DNA from: Acidimicrobiales bacterium
GTDB lineage: Bacteria; Actinomycetota; Acidimicrobiia; Acidimicrobiales; Iamiaceae
Reading direction: 5' to 3'
Assembly (NCBI GenBank): GCA_025463985.1
Contig: JAODBM010000128.1
Coordinates: forward strand, 96,042 to 160,041
DNA: 64,000 nt
Shown in pieces: positions 17,106 through 26,487 of this stretch. The position numbers were made by a program, and so were the translations under genes. Position 1 is the first letter of the stretch. Each line of letters opens with the position of its first letter. Under the pieces are notes generated by a model. That model was not told the DNA's origin and did not search any database. It was given only the letters and a program-made list of their open reading frames with translations.

Positions 17106-17872
17106 GGGCGCATGACGAAGCCGCCGTCGACGTTGAGCACCTGGCCGGTGATCCAGCTGCCGGCATCCGAGCAGAACAGCAGCAGCGCGCCGCACAGCTC
17201 GCTCGGCTGGCCGACGGCCCGCGTGGCCGCCCGAGCCTCGAGCATCGCCAGGTACGGCGAGCCCTCCGGCGTGAGCGACTTGCCGGCCTCGCTCGCCACG
17301 ATCCCCGGCGCGATGCAGTTGACGGTGATGCCGGCCGGCCCGAGCTCGCGGGCCAGCGTGGTCGTCAGCCCGACCACGGCGATCTTGGTGATGCCGTAGA
17401 CGGACTCGGCCGGGAACGCCCCCGCCGACGCCTGGTTCACGATCCGGCCGCCGCCACGGGCCTGCATCGACGGGGCCACGGCCTTGGCGCACTGCCACGC
17501 GCCGGTCACGTTGACCGCGAACGCCCGATCCCAGGCGGCGCGCTCGTACTGCATGGCCGGGGTCATCACGATCTGGGCCATGAGCGCGGCGTTGTTCACG
17601 AGGATGTCGATCCCGCCGAACCGCTCGGTCGCGGCCGCGACCATGGCGGCCACCGACGCCTCGTCGGAGATGTCGACGGCGACAGACAGCGCGTCGCCGC
17701 CGTTCTCCTCGATGGCGTGGGCGATCGACTTGGCCCCGCCGTCGTTGATGTCGGCGCAGACGACGGCCGCACCGGCATCCGCCAGGGCGTGGGCGTAGGT
17801 CTCGCCGATGCCCCCCGGCGCGGTGCCCGTGACGATGGCGACCTTGCCGTCGAGCGACATGTGGTTGGACAT
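17102..17872 (-). CDS. Short-chain dehydrogenase/reductase
   Basis: A 256-residue SDR with Rossmann motif VAIVTGTAPGGIGETYA, the ADIND acidic position, NNAA, catalytic Ser in IVNQASAGAF and YGITK as YxxxK, ending QVLNVDGGFVMRP. It is likely to oxidise an alcohol made by the P450 or another island enzyme. ATG at 17872 has GGGGGAAC upstream. It lies between the aldehyde dehydrogenase (33 nt upstream) and the P450 (4-nt overlap), all in one orientation. Confidence 0.88.
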   Translation of the reverse strand: MSNHMSLDGKVAIVTGTAPGGIGETYAHALADAGAAVVCADINDGGAKSIAHAIEENGGDALSVAVDISDEASVAAMVAAATERFGGIDILVNNAALMAQIVMTPAMQYERAAWDRAFAVNVTGAWQCAKAVAPSMQARGGGRIVNQASAGAFPAESVYGITKIAVVGLTTTLARELGPAGITVNCIAPGIVASEAGKSLTPEGSPYLAMLEARAATRAVGQPSELCGALLLFCSDAGSWITGQVLNVDGGFVMRP

Positions 17873-17905
17873 GGGTTCCCCCTGCTTGGGTCTCGTGGGC
17901 GGGTG

Positions 17906-19375
17906 TCAGTCGCCGGCGATGAAGACGTTCTTGATCTGCAGGAACTCGTCGAGACCGGCCCGACCGCCCTCACGGCCGAAGCCGCTCTGCTTGTAGCCCC
18001 CGAACGGAGCGGTCGCCGGCAACGCCTCGAAGCCGTTGACGTACACCGAGCCAGCCTCGAGGCGGGCGGCCACGCGGTGGGCACGCGCCACGTCGCGGGT
18101 CTGGACGTACGCCGCGAGGCCGTAGGTGGTGTCGTTCGCGATCCGGATGGCCTCGTCCTCGTCGTCGAACGGAGTGACCACCAGGACCGGGCCGAAGACC
18201 TCTTCCTGTGCGATGCGGCTGGCGTTGTCGACGTCGACGATCAGCGTCGGCGTCACGTAGAACCCGCCGGCCAGAGCGCCCTCAGCGCGCGTGCCGCCGG
18301 TGACGACACGGCCGGCGCCCGTCGTGCGGGCCTCGTCGACCATGCCGAGGATCCGCTGGCAGGCTCCCGCCGACACGACGGGACCCACGACCGTGGTGGG
18401 GTCCATCGGGTTGCCGACGGGCAACGACGAGACGAGGGCCTCGAGCTTGACCACCAGTTCGTCGTAGACGTCGCGGTGCACGAGCGTGCGGGTGGGCAGT
18501 GCGCAGCCCTGCCCCGACATGAGGCCCACCGTCATGAAGACGCAGAACATGGCGACGGCGTCGAGGTCAGCGTCCGGGAAGACGAGGTTGGCCGACTTGC
18601 CCCCGAGCTCGAGGGCCACGGGCGTGACGGTGTGTCGGGCGGCTTCGAGGATGGCCTTTGCCGTCGGGAGGCCACCGGTGAAGGAGATCTTCGCCACATC
18701 AGGGTGGCGAACCAGGCGGTCGCCCGCTTCGGGCCCGCCGGGCAGCACGTTGAGCACGCCGGGCGGCACGCCGGCGTCGGCCAGCAGCTGGGTGAAGCGA
18801 TCGATCGCGAACGGCGCCAGCTCCGGCGACTTCAGCACGACCGTGTTGCCCGCCGCCAAGGCCGGCGCCACCTTCATGCCGACCGAGATCAACGGCCCGT
18901 TCCACGTGATGATGATCCCGACGACGCCGTACGGCTCGCATCGCGTGTAGTCGAAGCCGTTCCCCGACACCTGCGGCACCGAGCCTTCGATCTTGTCGGT
19001 CCAGCCGGCGTAGTAGCCGAACCACTGGGCCGCAACGGCCGGTCCGCCCTGGGCCAGGTTCACCGCCGTCCCGCCTTCGGCGGCGGCGATGGCTGCGAGC
19101 TCTGCGGCGTGCTCTTCGAGGACGGCCTCCATCCGGAGAAGAACCCGTCGACGCTCCGTGGGGGCCATGTCGCGCCAAGCGGGGAGCGCAGCGCGGGCCG
19201 CGGCGACCGCCGCGTCGACCTCGTCGGTGCCCGCGAGGTGCACGATGCCCTGCGCCGTGCCGTCGGCCGGGTTGACCTTGGTCATCGTGCCGACCGACGT
19301 CTTGTCGATCCAGCTGCCGTCGATGAAGAGCCGCGCCTCACCCAGGTCGGACTGGTCGATCGTCTGCGTGCTCAT
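17906..19375 (-). CDS. NAD(P)-dependent aldehyde dehydrogenase
   Basis: A 489-residue aldehyde dehydrogenase of normal length. It shows GVVGIIITWNGPL, the cofactor-site run ISFTGGLPTAKAI, the catalytic Glu in LELGGKSANLV and the catalytic Cys in SGQGCALPTR, then EEVFGPVLVV and the C-terminal GGYKQSGFGREGG. Expected to convert an aldehyde to a carboxylic acid in the cytoplasm. First gene of the ALDH-SDR-P450 operon; ATG at 19375 has AAGGGG before it. Confidence 0.92.
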   Translation of the reverse strand: MSTQTIDQSDLGEARLFIDGSWIDKTSVGTMTKVNPADGTAQGIVHLAGTDEVDAAVAAARAALPAWRDMAPTERRRVLLRMEAVLEEHAAELAAIAAAEGGTAVNLAQGGPAVAAQWFGYYAGWTDKIEGSVPQVSGNGFDYTRCEPYGVVGIIITWNGPLISVGMKVAPALAAGNTVVLKSPELAPFAIDRFTQLLADAGVPPGVLNVLPGGPEAGDRLVRHPDVAKISFTGGLPTAKAILEAARHTVTPVALELGGKSANLVFPDADLDAVAMFCVFMTVGLMSGQGCALPTRTLVHRDVYDELVVKLEALVSSLPVGNPMDPTTVVGPVVSAGACQRILGMVDEARTTGAGRVVTGGTRAEGALAGGFYVTPTLIVDVDNASRIAQEEVFGPVLVVTPFDDEDEAIRIANDTTYGLAAYVQTRDVARAHRVAARLEAGSVYVNGFEALPATAPFGGYKQSGFGREGGRAGLDEFLQIKNVFIAGD

Positions 19376-19443
19376 CGTGGCCCCTTGTCGCGCGCCGTGG
19401 CGCCGCTACCGCTGGCGGTCCAGCGAGCGCCGATCGTTCGGCT

Positions 19444-19464
19444 TCTAACAGTGTCCTGAATTCG
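19444..19464. promoter_or_regulatory. Regulon palindrome, copy 7 (weak)
   Basis: TCTAACAGTGTCCTGAATTCG keeps the core and shares AACAG-N4-CTGAATTCG with copy 12 on the opposite strand. It lies upstream of the aldehyde dehydrogenase operon. Confidence 0.45.
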
Positions 19465-19502
19465 CTTGCCTTCGGCAAGGTACATCGGACAAACTTCGTC
19501 CG
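19465..19502. promoter_or_regulatory. Two inverted repeats before the TetR gene (probable TetR operator)
   Basis: CTTGCC-TTC-GGCAAG (19465-19479) is a perfect hairpin, and GGACAAACTTCGTCC (19487-19501) is a 15-bp palindrome of form GGACnAAnTTnGTCC. The second has the size and symmetry of a TetR-family operator and stands 40 bp before the TetR start. It differs in sequence from the island's AAAGAG palindrome. Confidence 0.5.
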
Positions 19503-19542
19503 CAAGAGGTTCTTCTCGCAGCCGACCCGAGGAGGAGTGCAG

Positions 19543-20169
19543 ATGTCGACGACGACCGGTGAGCGCCCGGGTCGGGGCCGGCGACGCGACCCCGAGGTTG
19601 ACCGCCAGGTCTTGGAAGCCGCGCTCGTCGAGTACGGCCGGACGGGGTGGGCGGCCTTCACGATGGACGCGGTCGCCAAGGCTGCGGGGGTCGGGAAGTC
19701 CTCGCTCTACCTGCGCTGGCCGACCAAGGAGCTGCTGCTCGCCGACGCGATCGAGCAGCACACCCAGCCTCTGACCGTCTCTGAAACGGGCAGCCTGCAC
19801 GGCGACGCCATGCTGCTCGCGACCAACCTGCTGGTCCACCTCCTCGATCCGATCGGGTGGGCCACCCTGCGAGTCGCAGTCGACGCGGCCCTGGCCTCGA
19901 CGCACCTCGAGCAGCTCCACGGGCGGGTCACGTCGATGCACGACGAGGCCGGGCGCGAGCTGGTGGCGCGCGCCATCGCCCGAGGCGAGCTGGCGCCCGA
20001 CGTGCCTGTGCAGAGCGTCGTCGAAGGCCTCTTCGGATCGGTCCTGGTGCACGCTCTCGCGCTCTCGCCGTCGGCGCACGAACAAGCGAGACGCCAACCG
20101 GTCGCACACGTCGCGCCGTTGGTCGAGCTCGTGCTCGCCGGTGCCCGAGCGTTCACGAAGGCAGGCTGA
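19543..20169 (+). CDS. TetR family transcriptional regulator
   Basis: A 208-residue regulator. The N-terminal HTH is at about 15-65 (VLEAALVEYGRTGWAAFTM, AVAKAAGVGKSSLYLRWPTKELLLADAI), the rest is an all-helical ligand domain. ATG at 19543 is preferred because GGAGGAG lies 6 nt before it; a GTG at 19537 would overlap that site. It is divergent from the aldehyde dehydrogenase-P450 operon, so control of that operon and itself through the palindromes between them is likely. Ligand unknown, perhaps an acyl-CoA or the uptake substrate. Confidence 0.9.
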   Translation: MSTTTGERPGRGRRRDPEVDRQVLEAALVEYGRTGWAAFTMDAVAKAAGVGKSSLYLRWPTKELLLADAIEQHTQPLTVSETGSLHGDAMLLATNLLVHLLDPIGWATLRVAVDAALASTHLEQLHGRVTSMHDEAGRELVARAIARGELAPDVPVQSVVEGLFGSVLVHALALSPSAHEQARRQPVAHVAPLVELVLAGARAFTKAG

Positions 20170-20192
20170 CGGAGGCTCCGCGAAGAGGCGAG

Positions 20193-20207
20193 CGACGGGA
20201 TCCGTCG
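20193..20207. terminator. Short hairpin between convergent genes
   Basis: CGACGG-GAT-CCGTCG gives a 6-bp stem with a 3-nt loop between the convergent TetR and amidohydrolase stops. No T run; weak evidence. Confidence 0.3.
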
Positions 20208-20239
20208 GGCGTGGCCGCGGCCGTTCCCCGCGAGCCCGT

Positions 20240-21373
20240 TCAGCTGGCCGTCGCCAAGGCCGGCGGCTCGCCCACCTCGGGGAAGAGGTCGAGGAAGGCA
20301 CCGACGGTCATGCGATAGCGGACGGCGTCGTCCACGCCGTCGAACAGGCCGTGCAGCGTCTCCTGCGTGTGCCCGAACGTTCCCTCCATGTGCGGGTAGT
20401 CGCTGCCCCACATCACGTTCTGATAGCCCATCGCCGTCACGGCCCCCACGGCGCTCTCGTCGTGCTGGAACGACGCGTACACCTGGTCGAAGAGGATCTC
20501 CTTGGGCGTCCGCTCCAGCTTCGGGCGGACCATGCCGCTGTGCTGTCGATAGCCCTCGGTCATGCGGTCGCCCAGGAACGGCACCCACGTCGCGCCGCCC
20601 TCCGAGACCAGCACCTTGAGGCCGGGGTGCCGATCGAGAGCGCCCGACGCCACCATCTTCATCGCGGCGCGCTGGCCAGAGAACGTGGTCTCGGTGTAGT
20701 TGAGGATCGCGCCCCCGGGGCCCCGGTACGCCACGCCGATGTCGTCACCGGTCGAGAAGTCGATCGGGTCGGTGCCGATGTGGAAGGCGATGACCATGTT
20801 CGCCTCCTCCGCCGCGGCCCAGAACGGCTCCCAGTCGTCGCGGTTGTAATCGCGCTGGTGAGACGGCGGGGTCGTCGGGAGGAACACGGCCCGATAGCCG
20901 AGCTCGGCGGTGCGGTGGAGCTCGTCGATGGCATCCTCGATCGAGAGCATCGACACCTGCGCCGTCGGCACCATGCGCGGCGAGACCTGCAGGATCGTCT
21001 CCGCCGCCCAGTCGTTGGAGACCTTGATCGCCTCGCGAAGCGCCTCGCGGGTGCGGAACGACGCGTTCCACATGCCGAGGGACGGGAAGACGACCTCGCC
21101 CCAGATGCCTTCGCCATCGAGGTCGACCAGACGTTGCTCGACGTCGCGTGCGCCGGGCGGCCGGTGGCTCGCCTCGTAGAACTCGGTCTGCGCCACGTTG
21201 GGCAGACGGCGACGGAACTCCTGGCCGTCGACGTGCACGGTCTCGAACTCGCCGTCCGCGTCCTTGACGCTGTGGGGCATGAGCGCGGCGAGCTTTGGTG
21301 GCAGGTTCGCACGCCAGAGGTCGTCGGGCTCCAGGAAGTGGGAGTCCCCCGAGTTAGCCCAGATCTTGTCCAT
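20240..21373 (-). CDS. Amidohydrolase family 2 protein (TIM-barrel metal-dependent hydrolase)
   Basis: A 377-residue protein with the amidohydrolase-2 signatures: the start NSGDSHFLEPDDLW (DxH region), IAFHIGTDP in mid-barrel, VLVSEGGATWVPFLGDRM and the late metal or catalytic Asp in VMWGSDYPHMEGTFGHT. The family includes hydrolases and decarboxylases; in actinobacterial lipid and sterol clusters it is common but its reaction is usually unknown. A promoter with the best copy of the island palindrome lies 31 bp upstream, tying it to the regulon. ATG at 21373. Confidence 0.87.
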   Translation of the reverse strand: MDKIWANSGDSHFLEPDDLWRANLPPKLAALMPHSVKDADGEFETVHVDGQEFRRRLPNVAQTEFYEASHRPPGARDVEQRLVDLDGEGIWGEVVFPSLGMWNASFRTREALREAIKVSNDWAAETILQVSPRMVPTAQVSMLSIEDAIDELHRTAELGYRAVFLPTTPPSHQRDYNRDDWEPFWAAAEEANMVIAFHIGTDPIDFSTGDDIGVAYRGPGGAILNYTETTFSGQRAAMKMVASGALDRHPGLKVLVSEGGATWVPFLGDRMTEGYRQHSGMVRPKLERTPKEILFDQVYASFQHDESAVGAVTAMGYQNVMWGSDYPHMEGTFGHTQETLHGLFDGVDDAVRYRMTVGAFLDLFPEVGEPPALATAS

Positions 21374-21403
21374 GCGCAGAAGTCCTCACCAGACGGGCGG
21401 CAG

Positions 21404-21423
21404 CAAAAGAGTAATCTCTTTTG
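21404..21423. promoter_or_regulatory. Regulon palindrome, copy 8 (best copy)
   Basis: CAAAAGAGTAATCTCTTTTG has perfect 8-bp arms around a 4-bp centre. It is the strongest copy in the window and stands before the amidohydrolase gene. Confidence 0.75.
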
Positions 21424-21500
21424 GAAAGATACCCCGCCTGGGCGCGGGTGCCAACCCCCTGAGGAGCCGTCTACCACCCATTTACAAGTCGCCCTCGTTC

Positions 21501-21523
21501 TGATAAAGAGTATCCTTAAATTG
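21501..21523. promoter_or_regulatory. Regulon palindrome, copy 9
   Basis: AAAGAGTATCCTTAAATTG (from 21505) precedes the solute-binding protein gene. TATCCT at 21511-21516 would place the transcript start about 20 nt before the AAGGGGG ribosome site and GTG at 21544. Confidence 0.65.
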
Positions 21524-21543
21524 ACCTTGTCCAAGGGGGACCC

Positions 21544-22869
21544 GTGCAAACCTCAAGTCCGCACCGCGTCGCGGTGCGTCGCCGTCGCAAGCTCGTCGCC
21601 ACGCTCGTCGCGGGGGTGACCCTGCTTGGAGCCTGCAGCAGCAAGAGCTCGACCACCGCGGCCCCCGGCGGCAACGGGGCGGGCGGCGCCAACGTCGGCA
21701 AGAAGGTCGACAACGCGGCCACGGTGCTCGGTGCAGCCAAGAAGGCGACGGGCACTCCAGTCAAGGTCGGTGTCTTCAACGTCGAGGGCGGTTCGACCGT
21801 CAGCCTGCCCGGCATCGGCGATGCCGCCGTCGCCGCCGCCCAATTCGCGAACGAGCACCTCGGTGGGCTCGGCGGGCACCCGATCGAGATCGACCGGTGC
21901 GCCGACAAGGGCGATGGCGCATCTGCGACGGCGTGCGGGAACCAGTTCGTCCAGGACAAGGTGGTCGCTGTCGTGTCGGGACAACCGTCCCAGGCCGACC
22001 AGCTGGTTCCGACGGTGGCCGGCGCCAAGATCCCGTACTTCGGATCGTCGCCCGTGGCATCGACCGAGGTCTTGACGAAGGGCCTCTACTTCGTCTCCCC
22101 CGGGTTCCTGGGGAGCCTCGCGGCATGGGCCGACTACGCGAAGACCAAGGGCTACAAGAAGTTCGGCATCGTCGTCGTCGACAACCCCCAAGCGACCGCT
22201 GCGCTCGGCGCGCTGGGCGGCCCGCTGTTCAAGAAGGCGGGGGTCACGCTGGCCGTCACGACGGTCCCCCAGGGCACCGCTGACGCCAGCACGCAGGTGC
22301 AAGCAGCCCTGGCCAAGACCCCCGACGTGATCGGCATGGTGGGCGACAGCACGGTGTGCCAGGCGGTGCTGTCCGCACTCAAGGCCTCGAGCTCGACCAT
22401 CCCGAAGATCGGCATCAGCCCCTGCCTGAACGAGTCGGTGCTGACCGCGGTCGGGACACCGGCCCTCGAGGGCATGGTGATCTTCGAGAACGGTGACGCC
22501 ATCTCGGACCAGCCCGAGGCGAAGCTCTACCGGGCCGTCATGCAGACGTACGCGCCAAAGAGCGACGCCGGGGGCCTGTCGAACGCCGGCTACCTGAGCA
22601 TGCTGTCGTTCGTGCGGGCCGCGAACGCGGGTGGCCTCACCGGTGACGTCACCGCGTCCTCGGTCGGCACCGCCCTCGCCGCGGCCAAGAGCGTGCCGAT
22701 GCCGCTCGGCGACGGCCAGACCTTCTCGTGCGATGTGAGCGCCATGGCCGGAACGGTCATCGCCTCGACGATCTGCAACTCCAAGCTGTTCCTCACCACG
22801 GTGAAGAGCGGCAAGGAGAGCCCGAGCTTCACGGTCGTCGACTCCGCTCCGCTGTTCAAGCAGAAGTAG
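21544..22869 (+). CDS. Branched-chain amino acid-type ABC transporter substrate-binding lipoprotein (LivK-like)
   Basis: A 441-residue lipoprotein: basic start RVAVRRRRKLVATL, hydrophobic run and lipobox LLGAC, then a low-complexity SSKSSTTAAPGGNGAGG linker and a type I periplasmic-binding (Peripla_BP_6) domain, with VKVGVFNVEGGSTVSLPG at the first strand and VVAVVSGQPSQADQLVPTVAG after it. In this family many members bind organic acids, aromatic acids or short acyl compounds rather than amino acids. It is the first gene of a complete import operon with fused permease/ATPase and LivF ATPase. GTG start with AAGGGGGAC upstream. Confidence 0.92.
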   Translation: MQTSSPHRVAVRRRRKLVATLVAGVTLLGACSSKSSTTAAPGGNGAGGANVGKKVDNAATVLGAAKKATGTPVKVGVFNVEGGSTVSLPGIGDAAVAAAQFANEHLGGLGGHPIEIDRCADKGDGASATACGNQFVQDKVVAVVSGQPSQADQLVPTVAGAKIPYFGSSPVASTEVLTKGLYFVSPGFLGSLAAWADYAKTKGYKKFGIVVVDNPQATAALGALGGPLFKKAGVTLAVTTVPQGTADASTQVQAALAKTPDVIGMVGDSTVCQAVLSALKASSSTIPKIGISPCLNESVLTAVGTPALEGMVIFENGDAISDQPEAKLYRAVMQTYAPKSDAGGLSNAGYLSMLSFVRAANAGGLTGDVTASSVGTALAAAKSVPMPLGDGQTFSCDVSAMAGTVIASTICNSKLFLTTVKSGKESPSFTVVDSAPLFKQK

Positions 22870-22888
22870 CCACGAGCACCCCGTCCCC

Positions 22889-22932
22889 GACGAAGGGATC
22901 GCCGGCCGCCGGTCGGCTGGCGATCCCTCGTC
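22889..22932 (+). terminator. Intercistronic stem-loop after the binding-protein gene
   Basis: The arm at 22889-22903 (GACGAAGGGATCGCC) pairs with 22919-22932 (GGCGATCCCTCGTC), 14 bp with one bulged base and a 15-nt loop. No T tract follows. It is likely to act as a partial terminator or 3' mRNA stabiliser that gives more binding protein than membrane components. Confidence 0.6.
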
Positions 22933-22975
22933 GCGGGCTCCTTCGACCGATGGAGCCCGTCACCCGAACAGGATC

Positions 22976-25735
22976 GTGCTGCTGATGGCCCACCTGGCTT
23001 TCCTCCTCCTCGGCCTCGGGAACGGCGCCGTCTACGCGGCGCTCGCCCTGGCGCTGGTGGTCACCTACCGCAGCTCCGGAGTCGTCAACTTCGCCACCGG
23101 GGTGATCGCCCTCTACACCGCGTACACCTACGCCTTTCTCCGGGCCGGCCTGCTCCTCAATCCGGTGCCGGGCATGGGCCTCACGGTGGATCTCGGCTTC
23201 ACGCCCCAGCTCTGGCTCGCGCTTCCCATGGCGTTGGCCATCGCTGCCGGGTTCGGTGCCCTCTTGTACCTCGCGGTCTTCCGACCGCTGCGGTCCGCGC
23301 CAGCGGTGGCGAAAGCTGTTGCATCGCTGGGGATCATGGTGGCGCTGCAGGCGATCCTGGCGCAGAAGGTCGGCACGACTCCGGTCAACGCCACGCACAT
23401 CTTCCCGAACCAACCGTTCAAGATCTCCACCGTCGGCATCGATCCGCAGAACATCTGGCTCGCCGTGACCATCGTTGCGGTCACCGCCGTCCTCTGGCTC
23501 ATCTTCCGCTCCACCCGCTTCGGCCTGGCCACCCGCGCCGCCGCCGAGAGCGAGAAGGGCGCGATCGTCACCGGCCTCCAGCCCGATCGCATCGCCCTCG
23601 CGAACTGGGCGCTGAGCGCGGCGGTCGCGGGCCTCGCCGGCATCCTCATCGCCCCCGTGGCGCCGATCGTTCCGATCTCCTACACCCTCTACGTCGTACC
23701 GGCGTTGGCCGCCGCCCTCGTCGGCGGGTTCACCGTGCTGCCCGTCGCTGTGCTGGCCGGCTTGGCGATCGGCGCGCTGAACTCCGAGTTCTCGTACTTG
23801 CAGTCGCAGCACCAGCTCACGTGGTTGACATCGGGTGCGGCGGCGGCGCTCGTGCCGCTGGCACTGATCATCGGGTACCTGGTCGTGCGTGGGAAGCCGC
23901 TGCCGTCCCGAGGCGCACTCGTCCTCCAGACGCTGGGCCGTGCCCCCCGCCCGCGGACCCTGCTGGTACCGGCCATCGTGTCTGGAGCACTCGGCGTCGC
24001 GGGGCTCGCGCTGACCACCGGGACCCACCGAGGAGCGCTCACCACGAGCTTCATCTGGGCCATCGTCGCCCTGTCGCTCGTGGTCGTGACCGGGTTGGCC
24101 GGACAGATCTCCCTCGCCCAAGTCACCCTCGCCGGGGCAGGCGCCTTCGCCCTGAGCCGGTTCACCACGAACATGCACGTGCCCTTCCCGATCGCCCCCC
24201 TGCTGGCGGCGCTCGTCGCCACCGTGATCGGCGTCGTCATCGGCCTGCCGGCCTTGCGCGTCCGGGGGCTGCCCGTCGCCGTCGTCACCCTGGCCCTCGC
24301 CGTCGCGCTGGATGCGTTCTGGTTCTCGAACCCGACCCTGACCAACAACAACAATCCGGCCGTGGTGAGCCCGAAGCTGTTCGGGCTGGACCTGTCCGTC
24401 GGGGCCGGCCAGACGCAGAACCGCTTCGCATTCGGTCTGATGTGCCTGATCGTGCTCCTCGCCGTCGGCATCGGCGTCGCGTTCCTGCGACGAAGCCGCC
24501 TGGGCGCGGCCATGCTCGCGGTGCGCGCCAACGAGCGCTCAGCCGCGGCTGCCGGCGTGGACATCGCCCGAACGAAGATCGTGGCCTTCACGCTGTCGTC
24601 GTTCATCGCCGGACTCGGCGGCGCCCTCCTCGCCTACCAACAGACTCGGGCCAACGAGGCTGCGTACAACCCGATCTTCGGGCTCGGTCTCTTCGCGACC
24701 GCCTACCTGGCCGGCATCACCTCGTTGAGCGGCGGCGTGCTGGCCGGCCTCGCCGTCAACGGCGGCATCCTGTTCGTGCTCCTTGGCGAGCACACCAAGC
24801 TCGGCAAGTGGTACGAGGTGGTGACCGGCCTCATGCTCGTGCTGGTCGTCATCCTCAATCCCGAGGGCGTCGCGACGGTCTTCCACCTGCTGGCGGACCG
24901 GCTGCATCGGTGGCGCTCCGGCCCCGCCGCCGTCACGGCCCACGGCCAGCGGCCCAGCGAGGGCCTGCAGCCGACCGCGGAGGTGGCCGGCGGGGCGCCG
25001 CTGCTGCAGGTGCGTGGCGTGGGCGTTCGCTACGGCGGCGTCGTGGCCGTGGACGACGTCTCGTTCGAGGCGCTGGAGGGCCACATCGTCGGGCTCATCG
25101 GTCCGAACGGCGCCGGCAAGACCACCCTCATCGACGCGGTCAGCGGCTTCGCCAACGCCGAGGGATCGGTGCAGTTCGCCGGGCAGACGCTCGACGGGCT
25201 CAAGCCGCACCAGCGTGTGCGGCGGGGTCTCGGCCGCACGTTCCAGGGCATCGAGCTCTACGAGGACCTCAGCGTCACCGAGAACATCGTCGTGGGCACC
25301 GAGGCCGCCCGGCACGGCGCCGCGCTCCAGAACGGCGACTTCGCCGACATCTCCAGGCTCTGCCAGCTCCTCGACCTCGCTGACGTGGCGGATCGACCGG
25401 CTCGCGAGCTCTCCCAAGGGCAACGCCAGCTGGTGTCGGTGGCCCGGGCACTCGCAGGAAGGCCACGGATGATCCTGCTCGACGAACCGGCCGGCGGCCT
25501 GGACAGCGCGGAGAGCCAATGGTTGGGCGAGCGCCTCCGGCGAGTACGTGACCTCGGCGTCACCGTGCTGATGATCGATCACGACATGCACCTCGTGCTC
25601 AACGTCTGCGACCGGATCCATGTGCTCGACCTCGGACGTCTCATCGCCTCGGGCACGCCGTCAGAGATCCGCGCCAACCCGGCAGTGACCGCCGCCTACC
25701 TCGGCGACTCCCACGCCCCGGAGGTGATGGCATGA
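22976..25735 (+). CDS. Fused branched-chain-type ABC permease-permease-ATPase (LivH-LivM-LivG)
   Basis: A 919-residue protein joining three normally separate subunits. A LivH-like permease occupies about 1-300 ([18 protein letters not shown]), a LivM-like permease about 320-630 ([40 protein letters not shown]), and a LivG-like ATPase about 675-915 with Walker [10 protein letters not shown], signature [15 protein letters not shown], Walker [13 protein letters not shown] and the H-loop [10 protein letters not shown]. The whole half-transporter set is thus one chain. GTG at 22976 or ATG at 22985 could start it. The next gene, LivF, overlaps by 4 nt. Inner membrane importer; substrate unknown, probably that of the catabolic island. 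Confidence 0.92.
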   Translation: MLLMAHLAFLLLGLGNGAVYAALALALVVTYRSSGVVNFATGVIALYTAYTYAFLRAGLLLNPVPGMGLTVDLGFTPQLWLALPMALAIAAGFGALLYLAVFRPLRSAPAVAKAVASLGIMVALQAILAQKVGTTPVNATHIFPNQPFKISTVGIDPQNIWLAVTIVAVTAVLWLIFRSTRFGLATRAAAESEKGAIVTGLQPDRIALANWALSAAVAGLAGILIAPVAPIVPISYTLYVVPALAAALVGGFTVLPVAVLAGLAIGALNSEFSYLQSQHQLTWLTSGAAAALVPLALIIGYLVVRGKPLPSRGALVLQTLGRAPRPRTLLVPAIVSGALGVAGLALTTGTHRGALTTSFIWAIVALSLVVVTGLAGQISLAQVTLAGAGAFALSRFTTNMHVPFPIAPLLAALVATVIGVVIGLPALRVRGLPVAVVTLALAVALDAFWFSNPTLTNNNNPAVVSPKLFGLDLSVGAGQTQNRFAFGLMCLIVLLAVGIGVAFLRRSRLGAAMLAVRANERSAAAAGVDIARTKIVAFTLSSFIAGLGGALLAYQQTRANEAAYNPIFGLGLFATAYLAGITSLSGGVLAGLAVNGGILFVLLGEHTKLGKWYEVVTGLMLVLVVILNPEGVATVFHLLADRLHRWRSGPAAVTAHGQRPSEGLQPTAEVAGGAPLLQVRGVGVRYGGVVAVDDVSFEALEGHIVGLIGPNGAGKTTLIDAVSGFANAEGSVQFAGQTLDGLKPHQRVRRGLGRTFQGIELYEDLSVTENIVVGTEAARHGAALQNGDFADISRLCQLLDLADVADRPARELSQGQRQLVSVARALAGRPRMILLDEPAGGLDSAESQWLGERLRRVRDLGVTVLMIDHDMHLVLNVCDRIHVLDLGRLIASGTPSEIRANPAVTAAYLGDSHAPEVMA

Positions 25736-26433
25736 GCAGCGCGCTCAGCTGCCACGGCCTGGACGCCGGCTACGGCGGCAACCCCGTCGTCCGCGGGTTC
25801 GACCTGACCGTGGGCCAGGGCGAGGTGATCGCGCTCCTCGGCCCGAACGGCGCCGGCAAGACCACCGTCCTGCTGACCCTGGCCGGGCTGATCCCGAAGA
25901 TCGGCGGCGAGATCTCCATCGCGGACCAGACGGTCGGACGCTCATCCGCAGCCGCCATCTCGAAGCGAGGGCTCGTGCTCGTGCCGGACGACCGGGCACT
26001 CTTCACCACGCTCACGACCCGCGAGAACCTCCTCCTCGGAAAGCGCAAGGACGGCCTCGGGGTCGACGCCGTCCTCGGGTACTTCCCTGAGCTGGGCCGG
26101 CGCCTCGACGTCGCCGCCGGGATGCTGTCGGGCGGGGAGCAGCAGATGCTCGCCATCGGGCGCGCGCTGGTGCAACGGCCGAAGATCCTGCTGATCGATG
26201 AGCTCAGCATGGGGCTCGCCCCCGTGATCGTGCAGTCCCTCCTCCCGATCGTCCGCCGCGCCGCCGACGAGACCGGCTCCGGCGTCGTGCTCGTGGAACA
26301 GCACGTGCACCTCGCTCTGGACATCGCCGACCGTGCCGTCGTCCTGGTGCACGGCCAGACGGTGCTCGAGGGCACGGCCGCAGAGCTGGCCGCCGACGAC
26401 GAACGGCTGGAACATGCCTACCTGGGCGGCTGA
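25732..26433 (+). CDS. ABC transporter ATP-binding protein (LivF-like)
   Basis: A 233-residue ATPase: Walker [11 protein letters not shown]-loop region, signature [15 protein letters not shown], Walker [14 protein letters not shown] and H-loop [15 protein letters not shown]. Length and the LSMGLAP form are those of LivF, the second ATPase of branched-chain-type importers. It overlaps the fused permease-ATPase by ATGA and completes the operon LivK, LivHMG, LivF. Confidence 0.93.
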   Translation: MSSALSCHGLDAGYGGNPVVRGFDLTVGQGEVIALLGPNGAGKTTVLLTLAGLIPKIGGEISIADQTVGRSSAAAISKRGLVLVPDDRALFTTLTTRENLLLGKRKDGLGVDAVLGYFPELGRRLDVAAGMLSGGEQQMLAIGRALVQRPKILLIDELSMGLAPVIVQSLLPIVRRAADETGSGVVLVEQHVHLALDIADRAVVLVHGQTVLEGTAAELAADDERLEHAYLGG

Positions 26434-26464
26434 TCCGATGGTCATCGAAGGTCCGAGGATCGAG

Positions 26465-26487
26465 GATTAATGGTATCCTCTATTCAA
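26465..26487. promoter_or_regulatory. Regulon palindrome, copy 10, with leaderless -10
   Basis: ATTAATGGTATCCTCTATTC lies right before the ligase ATG at 26488. TATCCT (26474-26479) is 8 nt from the start codon, as in copy 2, so the message is probably leaderless. Confidence 0.65.
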
